Below are positions 16,952-25,408 of a DNA stretch of 64,000 nt, piece after piece. The stretch comes from CAMLIZ01 sp036231905 (GTDB lineage Bacteria > Pseudomonadota > Gammaproteobacteria > Burkholderiales > Burkholderiaceae_C): positions 1 through 64,000 of the forward strand of contig NZ_JAZARE010000011.1 in NCBI RefSeq assembly GCF_036231905.1, read 5' to 3'. The position numbers and the translations under genes were made by a program. Under the pieces are notes generated by a model. The model saw only the letters and a list, made by a program, of their open reading frames with translations. It was not told the DNA's origin and did no database searches. Numbering within the stretch: position 1 is the stretch's first letter; each line of letters starts with the position of its first letter.

Positions 16952-17713
16952 ATGCCGCTCAACCTGTCCCGCCGCCTCACCGGCAAGGACCGCACTGCCG
17001 AAGCCAACCGCCACCTCGGCTATGCGCTCGCCTTCGTGGCCGGTGCCACCAATGCCGGCGGCTTCCTGGCGGTGCACCAGTACACCTCGCACATGACCGG
17101 CATCGTCTCGTCCATGGCGGACAACCTGGTGCTGGGCGCTTTGGGCCCCGTGCTGGCCGGGCTGGGCGCCTTGCTGTGTTTTCTGTTCGGGGCCATGGCA
17201 TCCGCGCTGCTGGTGAACTACGCGCGCCGTCGCAGGATGTCCAGCGAATACGCCTTGCCCCTGCTGGCCGAAGCGGCGCTGCTGCTGGTCTTCGGCGTGG
17301 CGGGCGGCAGGTTGCAGCACATGCAGGGGTTCTTCGTGCCCGGCACCGTGATGCTGCTGTGTTTCATCATGGGCCTGCAGAACGCGGTGATCTCCAAGAT
17401 CTCACGCTCGGAGATCCGCACCACGCACGTCACCGGCACGGTCACCGACATCGGCATCGAGCTGGGCCGGCTGCTGTACTGGCGCCGCTGGCCGGCCGAA
17501 GCGGGGCAGGACGTGGCGGCCAGCCACCGCCGGCTCGCCATGCTGTGCCTGCTGGTGGCCAGCTTCTTCGTGGGCGGGGCCTCGGGCGCTGCCGGCTTCA
17601 AGGCCCTGGGCTACGCCTGCACGGTGCCGCTGGCGGTGCTGCTGGTGGCGCTGGCCTGTGCACCGGCCTGGGACGACGTCGGCAGCGCGTTCAAGGGCGG
17701 CGGCTGGCGCTGA
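16952..17713 (+). CDS. YoaK/DUF1275 family membrane protein
   Basis: 253 residues, six or so membrane helices. The family marks are GYALAFVAGATNAGGFLAV, the HMTGIVSSMADNL loop and FIMGLQNAVISKIS followed by IRTTHVTGTVTDIGIELGR. Members are often called permeases, but no substrate is established. The ATG follows an AGGAG. The gene is divergent from the NsrR operon and shares its 136-base control region, so it may belong to the same NO or anaerobic response. It converges on the carbamoyltransferase-like gene with 16 bases between stops. Confidence 0.85.
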   Translation: MPLNLSRRLTGKDRTAEANRHLGYALAFVAGATNAGGFLAVHQYTSHMTGIVSSMADNLVLGALGPVLAGLGALLCFLFGAMASALLVNYARRRRMSSEYALPLLAEAALLLVFGVAGGRLQHMQGFFVPGTVMLLCFIMGLQNAVISKISRSEIRTTHVTGTVTDIGIELGRLLYWRRWPAEAGQDVAASHRRLAMLCLLVASFFVGGASGAAGFKALGYACTVPLAVLLVALACAPAWDDVGSAFKGGGWR

Positions 17714-17729
17714 GCCGGGATGCGCCCGC

Positions 17730-18215
17730 TCAAGCGATGGTGTTCATCAATGCAGCCTGCATGAGGTAAAGGCGGTCAGTGTCGTCGGCGTCCGGCGCCA
17801 GCAGGCTGGTGATCGGGTGTTCGCTGCGGCTCAGGCCGTTGCACACGGGGACGCCGGCTTCGGCTTGCAGGGCGCGGGCCTGTGCCGGGGTGAGGCGTTC
17901 GCACTCCACCATGTCGTACAGGCGCGCGAGCATGCGGGCGCTCTCGGCGCGCTCACCCTCGGCGCACAGCAACGCGTCCACGCGCAGCCGTGAAACACGC
18001 GCACCCAGCTGCGTGGCAGCCTGCTCGAACACCCGGCCGCCAGGCGAGTCGGCCTGGTCGCACAACAACGCGATGTGCTTGCCGCGCAGCAGCAGCGTCG
18101 GCGTGCCGGTCTGGGCAGCCTGCTTCAGCGTGCGCGCCGCGTTCAGCAGCGCCTGCGAGTCGGCAGCGGACAGGCGGGCGCCCGACAGCAGGCGATGGGT
18201 GAGCGTGCTTTTCAT
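17730..18215 (-). CDS. Stand-alone carbamoyltransferase N-domain-like protein
   Basis: 161 residues. The sequence follows the N-terminal (carbamoyl-phosphate) domain of ornithine carbamoyltransferase: LLRGKHIALLCDQ, FEQAATQLGARVSRL, ESARMLARLYDMVEC, and AGVPVCNGLSRSEHP aligns with AGVPVWNGLTNEFHPTQ of true enzymes. The carbamoyl-phosphate loop STRTR is replaced by DSPGGR, and the whole ornithine-binding C-terminal domain is missing, so it should not make citrulline. It is neither frameshifted nor short of a start, so it looks like a kept gene rather than a fragment. It is divergent from the FNR-family gene. The role is unknown; regulatory or ligand-binding use is possible. Confidence 0.65.
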   Translation of the reverse strand: MKSTLTHRLLSGARLSAADSQALLNAARTLKQAAQTGTPTLLLRGKHIALLCDQADSPGGRVFEQAATQLGARVSRLRVDALLCAEGERAESARMLARLYDMVECERLTPAQARALQAEAGVPVCNGLSRSEHPITSLLAPDADDTDRLYLMQAALMNTIA

Positions 18216-18251
18216 GACGGCGCCAGCTTAGGGCGGCGCGCGGCCGCTGGT

Positions 18252-18265
18252 TTGCGCGGCGTCAA
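18252..18265 (-). promoter_or_regulatory. FNR/DNR-like box upstream of the FNR-family gene
   Basis: Read on the minus strand this is TTGACGCCGCGCAA, identical in all 14 bases to the site ahead of narK1. It lies in the divergent gap between the carbamoyltransferase-like gene and the FNR-family regulator. From its centre, a start point 41.5 bases away would be near 18300 for the regulator (leader of about 115 bases) or at 18217 for the other gene. Autoregulation of the FNR-family gene is plausible. Confidence 0.45.
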
Positions 18266-18414
18266 ACGGTGGAGCGCCAAGGCGTGCTGTCGCGGTGCCG
18301 ATACACGCGGTTCACCGAGCGTTACCGAGCGACATGCCCGGGTCGCGCGGGGTTGACGCGCGGTTTCTAAGCTCTCCCTCATTCGATCCCCCGACTGTTC
18401 AGAGGCACCCCACC

Positions 18415-19212
18415 ATGCTCGCCAACGCCCACCAGCCCGTCACCGCCACCTGCCCGACCGCTGCCGCCGTGCGGGCGGCCGTGGTGCCGCCTCCGCCGGC
18501 CCCGGGCGCGGCACTGCAGGACCACAGCCGCCGCATCGCCGACACGCTGCAGCTGCTGTCGGACAGCCTGCCGTTGCAGCGCCGCGTGGTGCGCTCGGGC
18601 GACACGGTGTACCAGGCCGGCGAGCGGTTCACCCATTTGTACGTGCTCAATTCGGGCTTCTTCAAGGTCGTGAACCTGTCGGCGGACGGACGCGAGCAGG
18701 TCGTGGGCCTGAAGTTCCGCGGCGACTGGCTGGGGTTCGACGGCATTGCGTCAGGCCAGTACGCGTCCGACGCGATCGCGATGGACACCGGCGAGGTGTG
18801 GGTGGTGAGCTATGACGCGCTGCTGGCGGCCTGCGCACGGCGCCCCGCGCTGATGGGGGTGCTGCATGAGGCGATGAGCCGCGAGATCGCCCGCGACCGG
18901 GATTCGCTGATGTCGGTGTGCACCTTGCCGGCCGACGCGCGGGTGGCGGACTTCCTGCGCTACTGGGCCGATTCGCTGGCCAAGCGGGGGCTGCGCACCG
19001 ACCAGATCACCTTGCGCATGAGCCGCGCGGAAATCGGCAACTACCTCGGCATGACGCTGGAAACCGTGAGCCGGGCATTGTCCAAGCTGGCCAAGGGCAA
19101 GGTGATCCACTTTGCCGAGAAGGGCCGCCGGGAGATCCAGATTCCCGACGTGGGTGCGCTCAGCCGCTTTGTGCAGGGCTGCCTGGCGCCGGCGAGCCGC
19201 GCGCTGCAATGA
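18415..19212 (+). CDS. FNR/DNR-type transcription regulator without an Fe-S motif
   Basis: 265 residues: Ala/Pro-rich leader (1-45), cyclic-nucleotide-binding-like beta barrel (about 55-150), dimer helix, and a C-terminal HTH. The recognition helix reads LETVSRALSKL with E216, S219 and R220, the ExxSR set that reads TTGAT-type FNR boxes. The N-terminal cysteine cluster of FNR/ANR is absent (only C13 there), so it is closer to DNR/NNR-type regulators, which sense NO through haem, than to an oxygen sensor. ATG 18415 has AGAGG ahead of it. It is probably the factor for the five FNR-like boxes between 1389 and 26299. Its 3' end overlaps the convergent kinase gene by 53 bases. Confidence 0.82.
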   Translation: MLANAHQPVTATCPTAAAVRAAVVPPPPAPGAALQDHSRRIADTLQLLSDSLPLQRRVVRSGDTVYQAGERFTHLYVLNSGFFKVVNLSADGREQVVGLKFRGDWLGFDGIASGQYASDAIAMDTGEVWVVSYDALLAACARRPALMGVLHEAMSREIARDRDSLMSVCTLPADARVADFLRYWADSLAKRGLRTDQITLRMSRAEIGNYLGMTLETVSRALSKLAKGKVIHFAEKGRREIQIPDVGALSRFVQGCLAPASRALQ

Positions 19213-21301
19213 CCGGCGCGGCCACCCGCGCGATGGCCCGCCCCAGCGCTTCGCGCGTGTAGGGCTTGGGCAGCAGCTCCCAGGCGGGGGGCGATTCGCG
19301 GTCCGCGTCCAGCAGCTCGGCGGAGAAGCCGGACATCAGCAGGATGCCCAGATGGGGCAGGCGCTCCTGTGCCAGCCGGGCCAGCTCGGTGCCGCGCATG
19401 CCGGCGCCCAGCGCAATGTCGGTGAGCAGCAGGTCGAAGTCGGCCTCGGGCGTCAGCGACAGCAGCGCCTGTTCGGCGCTGGCGCAGGCCGTGACCCGGC
19501 AGCCGAACGCATCGAGGAAGGTGCGCACGACCGCACGCACTTCGCCGTCGTCTTCCACCATCAGCACCTTCAGGCCGGGCGGCACCTGCCCGGCCGCCGC
19601 GCCGGGTGCATCGGCGGCTGCGGCCGCCGCCTCCCATGGGCGGGGGATGTAGAGGGTGACCCGGGTGCCGGCGCCCAGGACACTGTCGATCGCAATCGCA
19701 CCGCGCGACTGCTTCACGAAGCCGTAGACCGTGCTGAGCCCGAGCCCGGTGCCCCGGCCGGCTTCCTTGGTGGTGAAAAACGGCTCGAAGGCGCGTTCCT
19801 TCACGTCCTCCGGCATGCCGGTGCCGGTGTCGGCGATGGTGATGGCGACGAAGCGCTCGTCACGTGCGCTGGGATCATCCAACTCGCCGCGCACGCCCGC
19901 CGGCAGGCTGGCGCAGGGCTGGGCTTCGAAGCGCAGCACGCCGCCGTCCGGCATGGCGTCACGCGCGTTGATCGCGATGTTGAGCAGCGCCGATTCCAGC
20001 TGGCCCGGGTCGGCCAGGCAGGGCGGCAGGGCCTGCGACACGTCCACCTCGATGCGGATGCGCTGGTCCAGGGTGCGCCGCAACATGTCGGAAAGCGACA
20101 TCAGCATCGCGCCCAGGTCCACCGGCGCCGGCTGCAGCACCTGCCGGCGTGAAAACGCGAGCAGCTTGCCCGTGAGCTCCGCGCCGCGCCTGCTGGCCCG
20201 TGCAGCCGCGGCCACCAGCTGCTGCGCGTAGGCGTCGTCCGCCACGGCGGGCAGCTCCTCCAGCACCTGCAGGTTGCCCTGGATCACGGTGAGCAGGTTG
20301 TTGAAGTCGTGCGCGATACCGCCGGTGAGCTGCCCCACGCTCTCGAGGCGCTGCGCGTGGCTGAGTGCCTCCTCGGACTGGGCACGCTGCAGGCTGGTGG
20401 CCAGCAGGCTCGACAGTGATTCGAGAAAGCGCGTCTCGTCTTCGCCGAAGCGGTTGGGCTGGAGCGACCGCACCGCCAACGCGCCGATCGTGCGTCCACG
20501 ATCGCTCAGCGGCACCGCCATCGCGCTCACGAGGCCGGCGTCGAGGTAGGTCGCGGGCACCGTGAAGCGGTGCTCCTCGCGGTAGTCCGGCACGACCACC
20601 GGCCGCCCGTGGGCCAGCACGAAACCGGGCGGCGTGTCAGGCCGGTTCGGCAACCGGGCGCCGACTTCCTCTCCCTGCACCAGGCCCACGCCGCTGGCCA
20701 CCCGGAATTCAAGCCGGTTCGCTTCCAGCAGGAACACCATCGCGACTTCCACCTGCAAGGCTTGCGCCGCGATCGCGGGTACCTGCTCGAGCAGCACCTG
20801 CGGGTCGCGCGCATCCACGGCCAGGCGGCCCAGCTGCGCCAGGTGCTCGCTGTAGCGGGCCCGCTGCAGCGCCTGCTTCACACGGGGGTAGGCGCTGATG
20901 TCGCGAATGGCGGCCACCACCAGCGGCCGCCCGCCGCTTTGCAGCGGGCTGAGCGCGATCTCCACCATCACCTCCGAGCCGTCGCGCCGCCTGGCCACCA
21001 GCTCCATCTGCGTGCCCATGGGCCGGGTGCGGGGCGAGCGCGCATACGCCTCCCGGTAGGCAGCGTGGCGGGGGCGGATGCTGTCGGGCACCAGCGCATC
21101 CACGTTCAGGCCGGCCATCTCTTCGGGCGTGTAGCCCAGCAGCGCGGCAGCCGACGGGTTGGCCAGCACGATGGCACCGGCCGTGTCCACCAGCAGCAGT
21201 GCGTCCGGATACGCAGTGAACAGCGAGCGGAACACGCTGCGATCGTCGATGTCCGGCGGCAACGCGGGCGGAAGCGGGCCGGAAGGCAGGCGGGTGTGCA
21301 T
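19160..21301 (-). CDS. Soluble hybrid histidine kinase (PAS-GAF-HisKA-HATPase-REC)
   Basis: 713 residues, no membrane helix, so a cytoplasmic sensor. Domains in order: PAS (about 20-140), GAF (about 165-305), HisKA with phospho-acceptor H331 in GGIAHDFNNLLTV, HATPase (N box NIAINARDAMPDG; G boxes ADTGTGM and GRGTGLGLSTVYG), and a receiver domain with D628 in LLLTDIALG. The H box HDFNN is the type found in PAS-containing hybrid kinases. It starts 11 bases after the response-regulator gene on the same strand, so the two form an operon. The GAF and PAS domains could bind haem or a small ligand, which cannot be read from sequence. Its end overlaps the convergent FNR-family gene. Confidence 0.85.
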   Translation of the reverse strand: MHTRLPSGPLPPALPPDIDDRSVFRSLFTAYPDALLLVDTAGAIVLANPSAAALLGYTPEEMAGLNVDALVPDSIRPRHAAYREAYARSPRTRPMGTQMELVARRRDGSEVMVEIALSPLQSGGRPLVVAAIRDISAYPRVKQALQRARYSEHLAQLGRLAVDARDPQVLLEQVPAIAAQALQVEVAMVFLLEANRLEFRVASGVGLVQGEEVGARLPNRPDTPPGFVLAHGRPVVVPDYREEHRFTVPATYLDAGLVSAMAVPLSDRGRTIGALAVRSLQPNRFGEDETRFLESLSSLLATSLQRAQSEEALSHAQRLESVGQLTGGIAHDFNNLLTVIQGNLQVLEELPAVADDAYAQQLVAAAARASRRGAELTGKLLAFSRRQVLQPAPVDLGAMLMSLSDMLRRTLDQRIRIEVDVSQALPPCLADPGQLESALLNIAINARDAMPDGGVLRFEAQPCASLPAGVRGELDDPSARDERFVAITIADTGTGMPEDVKERAFEPFFTTKEAGRGTGLGLSTVYGFVKQSRGAIAIDSVLGAGTRVTLYIPRPWEAAAAAADAPGAAAGQVPPGLKVLMVEDDGEVRAVVRTFLDAFGCRVTACASAEQALLSLTPEADFDLLLTDIALGAGMRGTELARLAQERLPHLGILLMSGFSAELLDADRESPPAWELLPKPYTREALGRAIARVAAPVIAARGSPAPGSPAQSG

Positions 21302-21312
21302 TTGTCGATGCC

Positions 21313-22065
21313 TCAGAACGGGGTAACGGCCGGCACGAAGATGTAACCCGCACCCCGCACCGATTTGATGAGTTCGGGATTCTCCGCGTCGACCTCCAGC
21401 TTCTTGCGCAGCCGGCCCACCTGCACGTCGATGGTGCGGTCGAACGGCGCGGCTTCGCGCCCCCGGGTCTGCTCCAGCAGGAAATCGCGCGAGAGCACAC
21501 GGCCTGGATGGCGCGCGAAGGCACACAGCAGGTCGAGTTCGCCGGTCGTGAGGCTCACCTGCTCGCCATCGGGCGCGGTGAGGCGCCGGGCCGCCATGTC
21601 GAGCTCCCAGCCTTCGAAGCGCAAGCGCTCGCGCGGCATGGCCGCCGGCGAGGCAGCCGACGCCGGCACGGTGGCAGGCGTGGCGCCTGCGTCGGCGGGC
21701 GCCAGCCGCCGCAGCACCGCCTTGATGCGGGCCAGCAGCTCGCGCAGGTCGAACGGCTTGGTCACGTAGTCGTCGGCACCCACCTCCAGCCCGACCACCT
21801 TGTCGATCGAGTCGCCACGGCCGGTGACGATGACCAGGCCGCAGCGCCAGTGCTCGCGCAACTGGCGCGCGATCACGAATCCGTCCTCGCCAGGCAGGCC
21901 CAGGTCCAGCAGCACCAGGTCAGGCGGGTCCTGCGGCATCAGGGCCATCAAGTCGCGTCCGGAATGCACCTGGGTGGTTCGGAAGCCATGGCCCTTGAGG
22001 TAGTTGGCCAGCAGCAAGGTGATGTCGACTTCATCGTCGAGCACGGCAATGTGGGTCGGTTTCAC
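21313..22065 (-). CDS. OmpR/PhoB-family response regulator
   Basis: 250 residues from GTG 22065. Receiver domain with D10/D11, phosphorylation site D54 in LVLLDLGLPGEDGF, and lysine in DDYVTKPFDLREL. The C-terminal winged HTH ends FDRTIDVQVGRLRKKLE followed by IKSVRGAGYIF, typical of OmpR-type regulators. The start is uncertain: no clear ribosome site precedes the GTG, but any longer start would add an unlikely Ala/Arg-rich leader. It is paired with the hybrid kinase downstream and divergent from the UspA gene at 22203, which may be one target. Partner identity is inferred from position. Confidence 0.85.
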   Translation of the reverse strand: MKPTHIAVLDDEVDITLLLANYLKGHGFRTTQVHSGRDLMALMPQDPPDLVLLDLGLPGEDGFVIARQLREHWRCGLVIVTGRGDSIDKVVGLEVGADDYVTKPFDLRELLARIKAVLRRLAPADAGATPATVPASAASPAAMPRERLRFEGWELDMAARRLTAPDGEQVSLTTGELDLLCAFARHPGRVLSRDFLLEQTRGREAAPFDRTIDVQVGRLRKKLEVDAENPELIKSVRGAGYIFVPAVTPF

Positions 22066-22125
22066 GGGTTCTGTGGGTGAGTCACAAGCGCACAGCGTAA
22101 CGCTTCGGGGGAGCGCGGATGCCGC

Positions 22126-22139
22126 TTGACGCAGGTCAA
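22126..22139 (+). promoter_or_regulatory. Perfect FNR/DNR-type palindrome upstream of uspA
   Basis: TTGAC-GCAG-GTCAA is an exact inverted repeat of the FNR/ANR/DNR class and the best such site in the window. Its centre is 70 bases before the uspA start, which would put an RNA start near 22174 in a class II arrangement with a leader of about 29 bases. Anaerobic induction of usp genes by ANR is well known in Pseudomonas. Confidence 0.65.
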
Positions 22140-22202
22140 CCTGCCGGGCGCGGGGCCAACCGAGCATGGGGCACCTCGTCCACCTACCGAACGGAGCTCC
22201 CC

Positions 22203-22625
22203 ATGAAGATTCTTCTCGCCGTCGATGGCAGCACCTACACCAGGCACATGCTCGGTTACCTGGCAGCGCACGACGAACTGCTGGGCGCGGACCGCCAGTA
22301 CACCGCCTTCACCGTGGTCCCCCCGATTCCGCCGCATGCGACCTCGTTCCTGGAGCGCGAGGTGATCGACACCTACTACCGCGAGCAGGCGCAGCAGGTG
22401 CTGGCGCCGGTGCAGTCGTTCGCCAGGCAGAACGGCTGGGAAATGGACGCCCGCCATGCCGTGGGCCACGCCGGCGACGCCATCGCCAGCCTGGCAACCG
22501 AAGGCCGGTTCGACCTGATCGTGATGGGCACGCACGGGCATTCCGCGCTGGCCAACGCGGTGATGGGCTCGGTGGCGACCCGGGTGATCGCGCAAGGCAA
22601 GGTGCCGGTGCTGCTGATCCGCTGA
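22203..22625 (+). CDS. Universal stress protein (UspA family)
   Basis: 140 residues, one Usp domain. MKILLAVDGSTYTRHML opens the fold, and GTHGHSALANAVMGSVATRV carries the ATP-binding G-2x-G-9x-G(S/T) pattern, so this is a nucleotide-binding type. The ATG has GGAG ahead of it. A perfect FNR-type palindrome lies upstream, so anaerobic expression is expected. A second Usp protein with two domains is encoded at 25409, on the other side of the acyl-CoA synthetase/GNAT gene. Confidence 0.9.
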   Translation: MKILLAVDGSTYTRHMLGYLAAHDELLGADRQYTAFTVVPPIPPHATSFLEREVIDTYYREQAQQVLAPVQSFARQNGWEMDARHAVGHAGDAIASLATEGRFDLIVMGTHGHSALANAVMGSVATRVIAQGKVPVLLIR

Positions 22626-22671
22626 CGCGGTTGGCGCGCAGTGCCGCCAGCGCGCGAGCGCTCGAACGGCG

Positions 22672-25386
22672 TCAGCAGGCCCGGGTTGCCGGCTGCTGCA
22701 GGGGCGCCAGCGCCTTGACCAGGCGCACCACTTCGCGGTCGTGCGGATCCGCCGGGTCCTCAGTGAAGCCCAGGTGGCGGGCCAGCTGCAGCATGGCGCT
22801 GTTTTCACGCAGGACCCAGCCCACCAGCCGCGGCGTTCCCCGCGATCGCGCATGCTCGATCAGCTGCTCCAGCAGCATGCTGCCCAGGCCCCGTCCTTTC
22901 AGGTCGCTGCGCACGATGACCGCAAATTCGGCTTCGGTGTTGTCGGGGTCGCGCACCGTGCGGCCGACGCCCAGCGTTTCCGGCGCGCCCTGTGCGTCGG
23001 CGCCGACCGCGATGAAGGCCATCTCGCGCTCGTAGTCCACCTGCGTCAGCCGGGCGAGCTCGCTGCGGGGCAGCTCGCGCCGCGTCTGGAAGATGCGCAT
23101 GCGGATGTCTTCAGGGCTCAGCTGCTGCAGGAAGCGGCGGTGCTGCTCCTCGTCCTCCGGGCGGATGGGACGCAGCACGATCTCGCGCCCGTGCCATTGC
23201 ACTCGGCGCACCCACTCGGTGGGGTAGGGCCGGATCGCAAACCGGTCCGCACCGGCCACCGGCTGGGCCGACAGCCGCACCCGCGCGTCCAGCGCCAGGA
23301 CACCGTGCTCGTCCACCCACAAGGGGTTGATGTCCAGCTCCGCCAGGTGCGGCAGGTCGGCGAGCATCTGCGACACCGCGATCAGCACGTCATGCAGTGC
23401 ATCGGCGTGCGCAGGCGGACGGTCGCGGTAGCCGGCCAGCAGGCGCGACACCCGGGTGCGCGACACGAGCTCGCGCGCCAGACTTCGGTTCAGCGGCGGC
23501 AGGGCGATGGCGCTGTCGGCCAGCACCTCCACCGCGGTGCCGCCCTGGCCGAACAGGATGACCGGGCCGAACAGCGCGTCGATGCTGGCGCCGACGATGG
23601 TTTCGTGCGCATGCGGCCGCCGGGCCATGGTCTGCACGCTGAAGCCGGTGACCCGGGCACCTGGGCGCGCGCGCTGCACCGACTGCAGCATGTCGGCGGC
23701 CGCCTGCTGCACCGCCTGGGCATCGGGCAGGTCGAGCCGCACGCCGCCCACGTCCGACTTGTGCGTGATGTCCGGCGACACGATCTTCAGCACCACCGGA
23801 TAGCCGATGCTGTGTGCCGCCGCCGCGGCGGCATCCGCATCGGGGGCGACGGTGAGGGTGCGTACCACGGGCACTCCGTAGGCCGCGAGCACCGTCTTGG
23901 CTTCGGCTTCGCCCAGCCATTGCCGGCCTTCGGCCTGCGCCGCTGCCATCACGGCCAGGGCCGCGGCGCGGTCGGGCACCGGGTTCTCGCTGGCCGAGGG
24001 CGCCTCCATCAGGATCGCCTGGTTGCGCCTGAACGTCTGCAGCATGGCGAAGGCATGCACCGCGCCCTCCGGGGTGGCGTAGTTCGCGATGCCCGCGCGC
24101 TCGAAACGGGCACGCGCCTCGGCCACTGCGCCCTCGCCCAGCCAGCAGCTCATCACCCGGGCGGGTGCGGCGGCGACCAGTGGCACGCAGGCGCGGGCAA
24201 TGTCGTCGCTGCGCACGATGGCGGTGGGCGAGTGCAGGAACAGCACCGCGCCGGTGGCCGGGTCGTCCAGCACGGCTTTCAGCGTGGCGGTGTAACGCTC
24301 CACCGGAGCGTCGCCGATGATGTCGATCGGGTTGGCCTTGGACCAGTTGGGCGGCAGCACCTTGTTCAGCGCCTGCAGCAGCGCAGCGGACAGGTCGGCG
24401 AGCGCCACGCCATGCAAGGCGGCGGAGTCGGCGGCCATCACGCCGGCGCCGCCGCCGTTGGTCATGATGGTGAGCACCTCGCTGAGGTTGCCCCGGAAGC
24501 GCGCCAGCGTTTCGGCGGCGATGAACAGCTGGTGCAGGGTGTCCACCCGCAACATGCCGGCACGGCGGATCGCTGCGTCGATCACCGCGTCGGCGCCGGC
24601 GAGGGCGCCGGTGTGGGAGGCGGCCGCCTGCACGCCGCGGCCTGCACGGCCGGCCTTGACCACGATCACCGGCTTGTTGCGCGCCGCCGCGCGTGCGGCC
24701 GAGATGAACTTGCGCGGCGACTGCACCGATTCGATGTAAAGCAGGATGGCGCGTGTGCGGGCATCGCTGGCCAGGTAGTCCAGCAGGTCGCCGAAGTCCA
24801 CATCGCAGTGGTCGCCCAGCGACACCATGTGCGAAAAGCCGATGTTGCGGCTGCGCGCCCAGTCCAGCACCGCGGTGATGAGCGCACCCGACTGCGACAC
24901 GAAAGCCAGCTCGCCGGCGGCCGCGTCGGTGTGGGCGAAGCTCGCGTTCAGGCCGATGTGAGGGCTGAGCAAACCGATGCAGTTGGGCCCCAGCAGGCGC
25001 AGCAGGTACGGCTTGGCGGCCTCCAGCATCCCTTGCTGCTGGCTGGCGCTCAAGCCCGCTGTCACCACCACCACCGCCCGTGTGCCCATCGCACCCAGCT
25101 CGGCGACGAGTCCGGGCACGGTCGCTGGCGGCGTGCACAGCACAGCCAGCTCGGGCGTGCCGGGCAGGTCGCTGGCGCGGGCGAAGACCGGCAGGCCGTC
25201 CAGCGCCGTGTGGCGTGGGTTCACGGGGTAGAGCGGCCCAGCGAAGCCACCTGCGCGGAGGTTGCGCCACACGGTGGCGCCCACGCTACCGGGGCGGTTG
25301 GATGCACCGAATACCGCAACCGACGCGGGCCGCAGCAAGTGGTCGAGATGACGGATCGTCAATCGGATTCCCCGTTCAGCAGCCAA
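22672..25386 (-). CDS. ADP-forming acyl-CoA synthetase fused to GNAT acetyltransferase
   Basis: 904 residues. In order: CoA-binding Rossmann domain (ASVAVFGASNRPGSVG), succinyl-CoA-synthetase-like domains (LGPNCIGLLSP; phosphohistidine region with ASHTGALAGADAV), an ATP-grasp part (about 470-700; KIVSPDITHKSDVGGV) and a C-terminal GNAT domain (about 740-890; VIVRSDLKGRGLGSMLLEQL). This is the architecture of the Pat/YfiQ protein lysine acetyltransferases, which silence acetyl-CoA synthetase, and of related ADP-forming acetate-CoA ligases. The phosphohistidine region looks intact, so ligase activity cannot be excluded. It follows the double Usp gene by 22 bases and is probably in its transcript. 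The start at 25386 could be a few codons too long. Confidence 0.85.
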   Translation of the reverse strand: MAAERGIRLTIRHLDHLLRPASVAVFGASNRPGSVGATVWRNLRAGGFAGPLYPVNPRHTALDGLPVFARASDLPGTPELAVLCTPPATVPGLVAELGAMGTRAVVVVTAGLSASQQQGMLEAAKPYLLRLLGPNCIGLLSPHIGLNASFAHTDAAAGELAFVSQSGALITAVLDWARSRNIGFSHMVSLGDHCDVDFGDLLDYLASDARTRAILLYIESVQSPRKFISAARAAARNKPVIVVKAGRAGRGVQAAASHTGALAGADAVIDAAIRRAGMLRVDTLHQLFIAAETLARFRGNLSEVLTIMTNGGGAGVMAADSAALHGVALADLSAALLQALNKVLPPNWSKANPIDIIGDAPVERYTATLKAVLDDPATGAVLFLHSPTAIVRSDDIARACVPLVAAAPARVMSCWLGEGAVAEARARFERAGIANYATPEGAVHAFAMLQTFRRNQAILMEAPSASENPVPDRAAALAVMAAAQAEGRQWLGEAEAKTVLAAYGVPVVRTLTVAPDADAAAAAAHSIGYPVVLKIVSPDITHKSDVGGVRLDLPDAQAVQQAAADMLQSVQRARPGARVTGFSVQTMARRPHAHETIVGASIDALFGPVILFGQGGTAVEVLADSAIALPPLNRSLARELVSRTRVSRLLAGYRDRPPAHADALHDVLIAVSQMLADLPHLAELDINPLWVDEHGVLALDARVRLSAQPVAGADRFAIRPYPTEWVRRVQWHGREIVLRPIRPEDEEQHRRFLQQLSPEDIRMRIFQTRRELPRSELARLTQVDYEREMAFIAVGADAQGAPETLGVGRTVRDPDNTEAEFAVIVRSDLKGRGLGSMLLEQLIEHARSRGTPRLVGWVLRENSAMLQLARHLGFTEDPADPHDREVVRLVKALAPLQQPATRAC

Positions 25387-25408
25387 TGGCTCCGGGAGCC
25401 CGGCTCGC

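Noticed and set aside
18415..19212. Calling the regulator an oxygen-sensing FNR/ANR
   Set aside because: The N-terminal cysteine cluster needed for the [4Fe-4S] oxygen sensor is absent, so only the FNR-type DNA recognition can be claimed.
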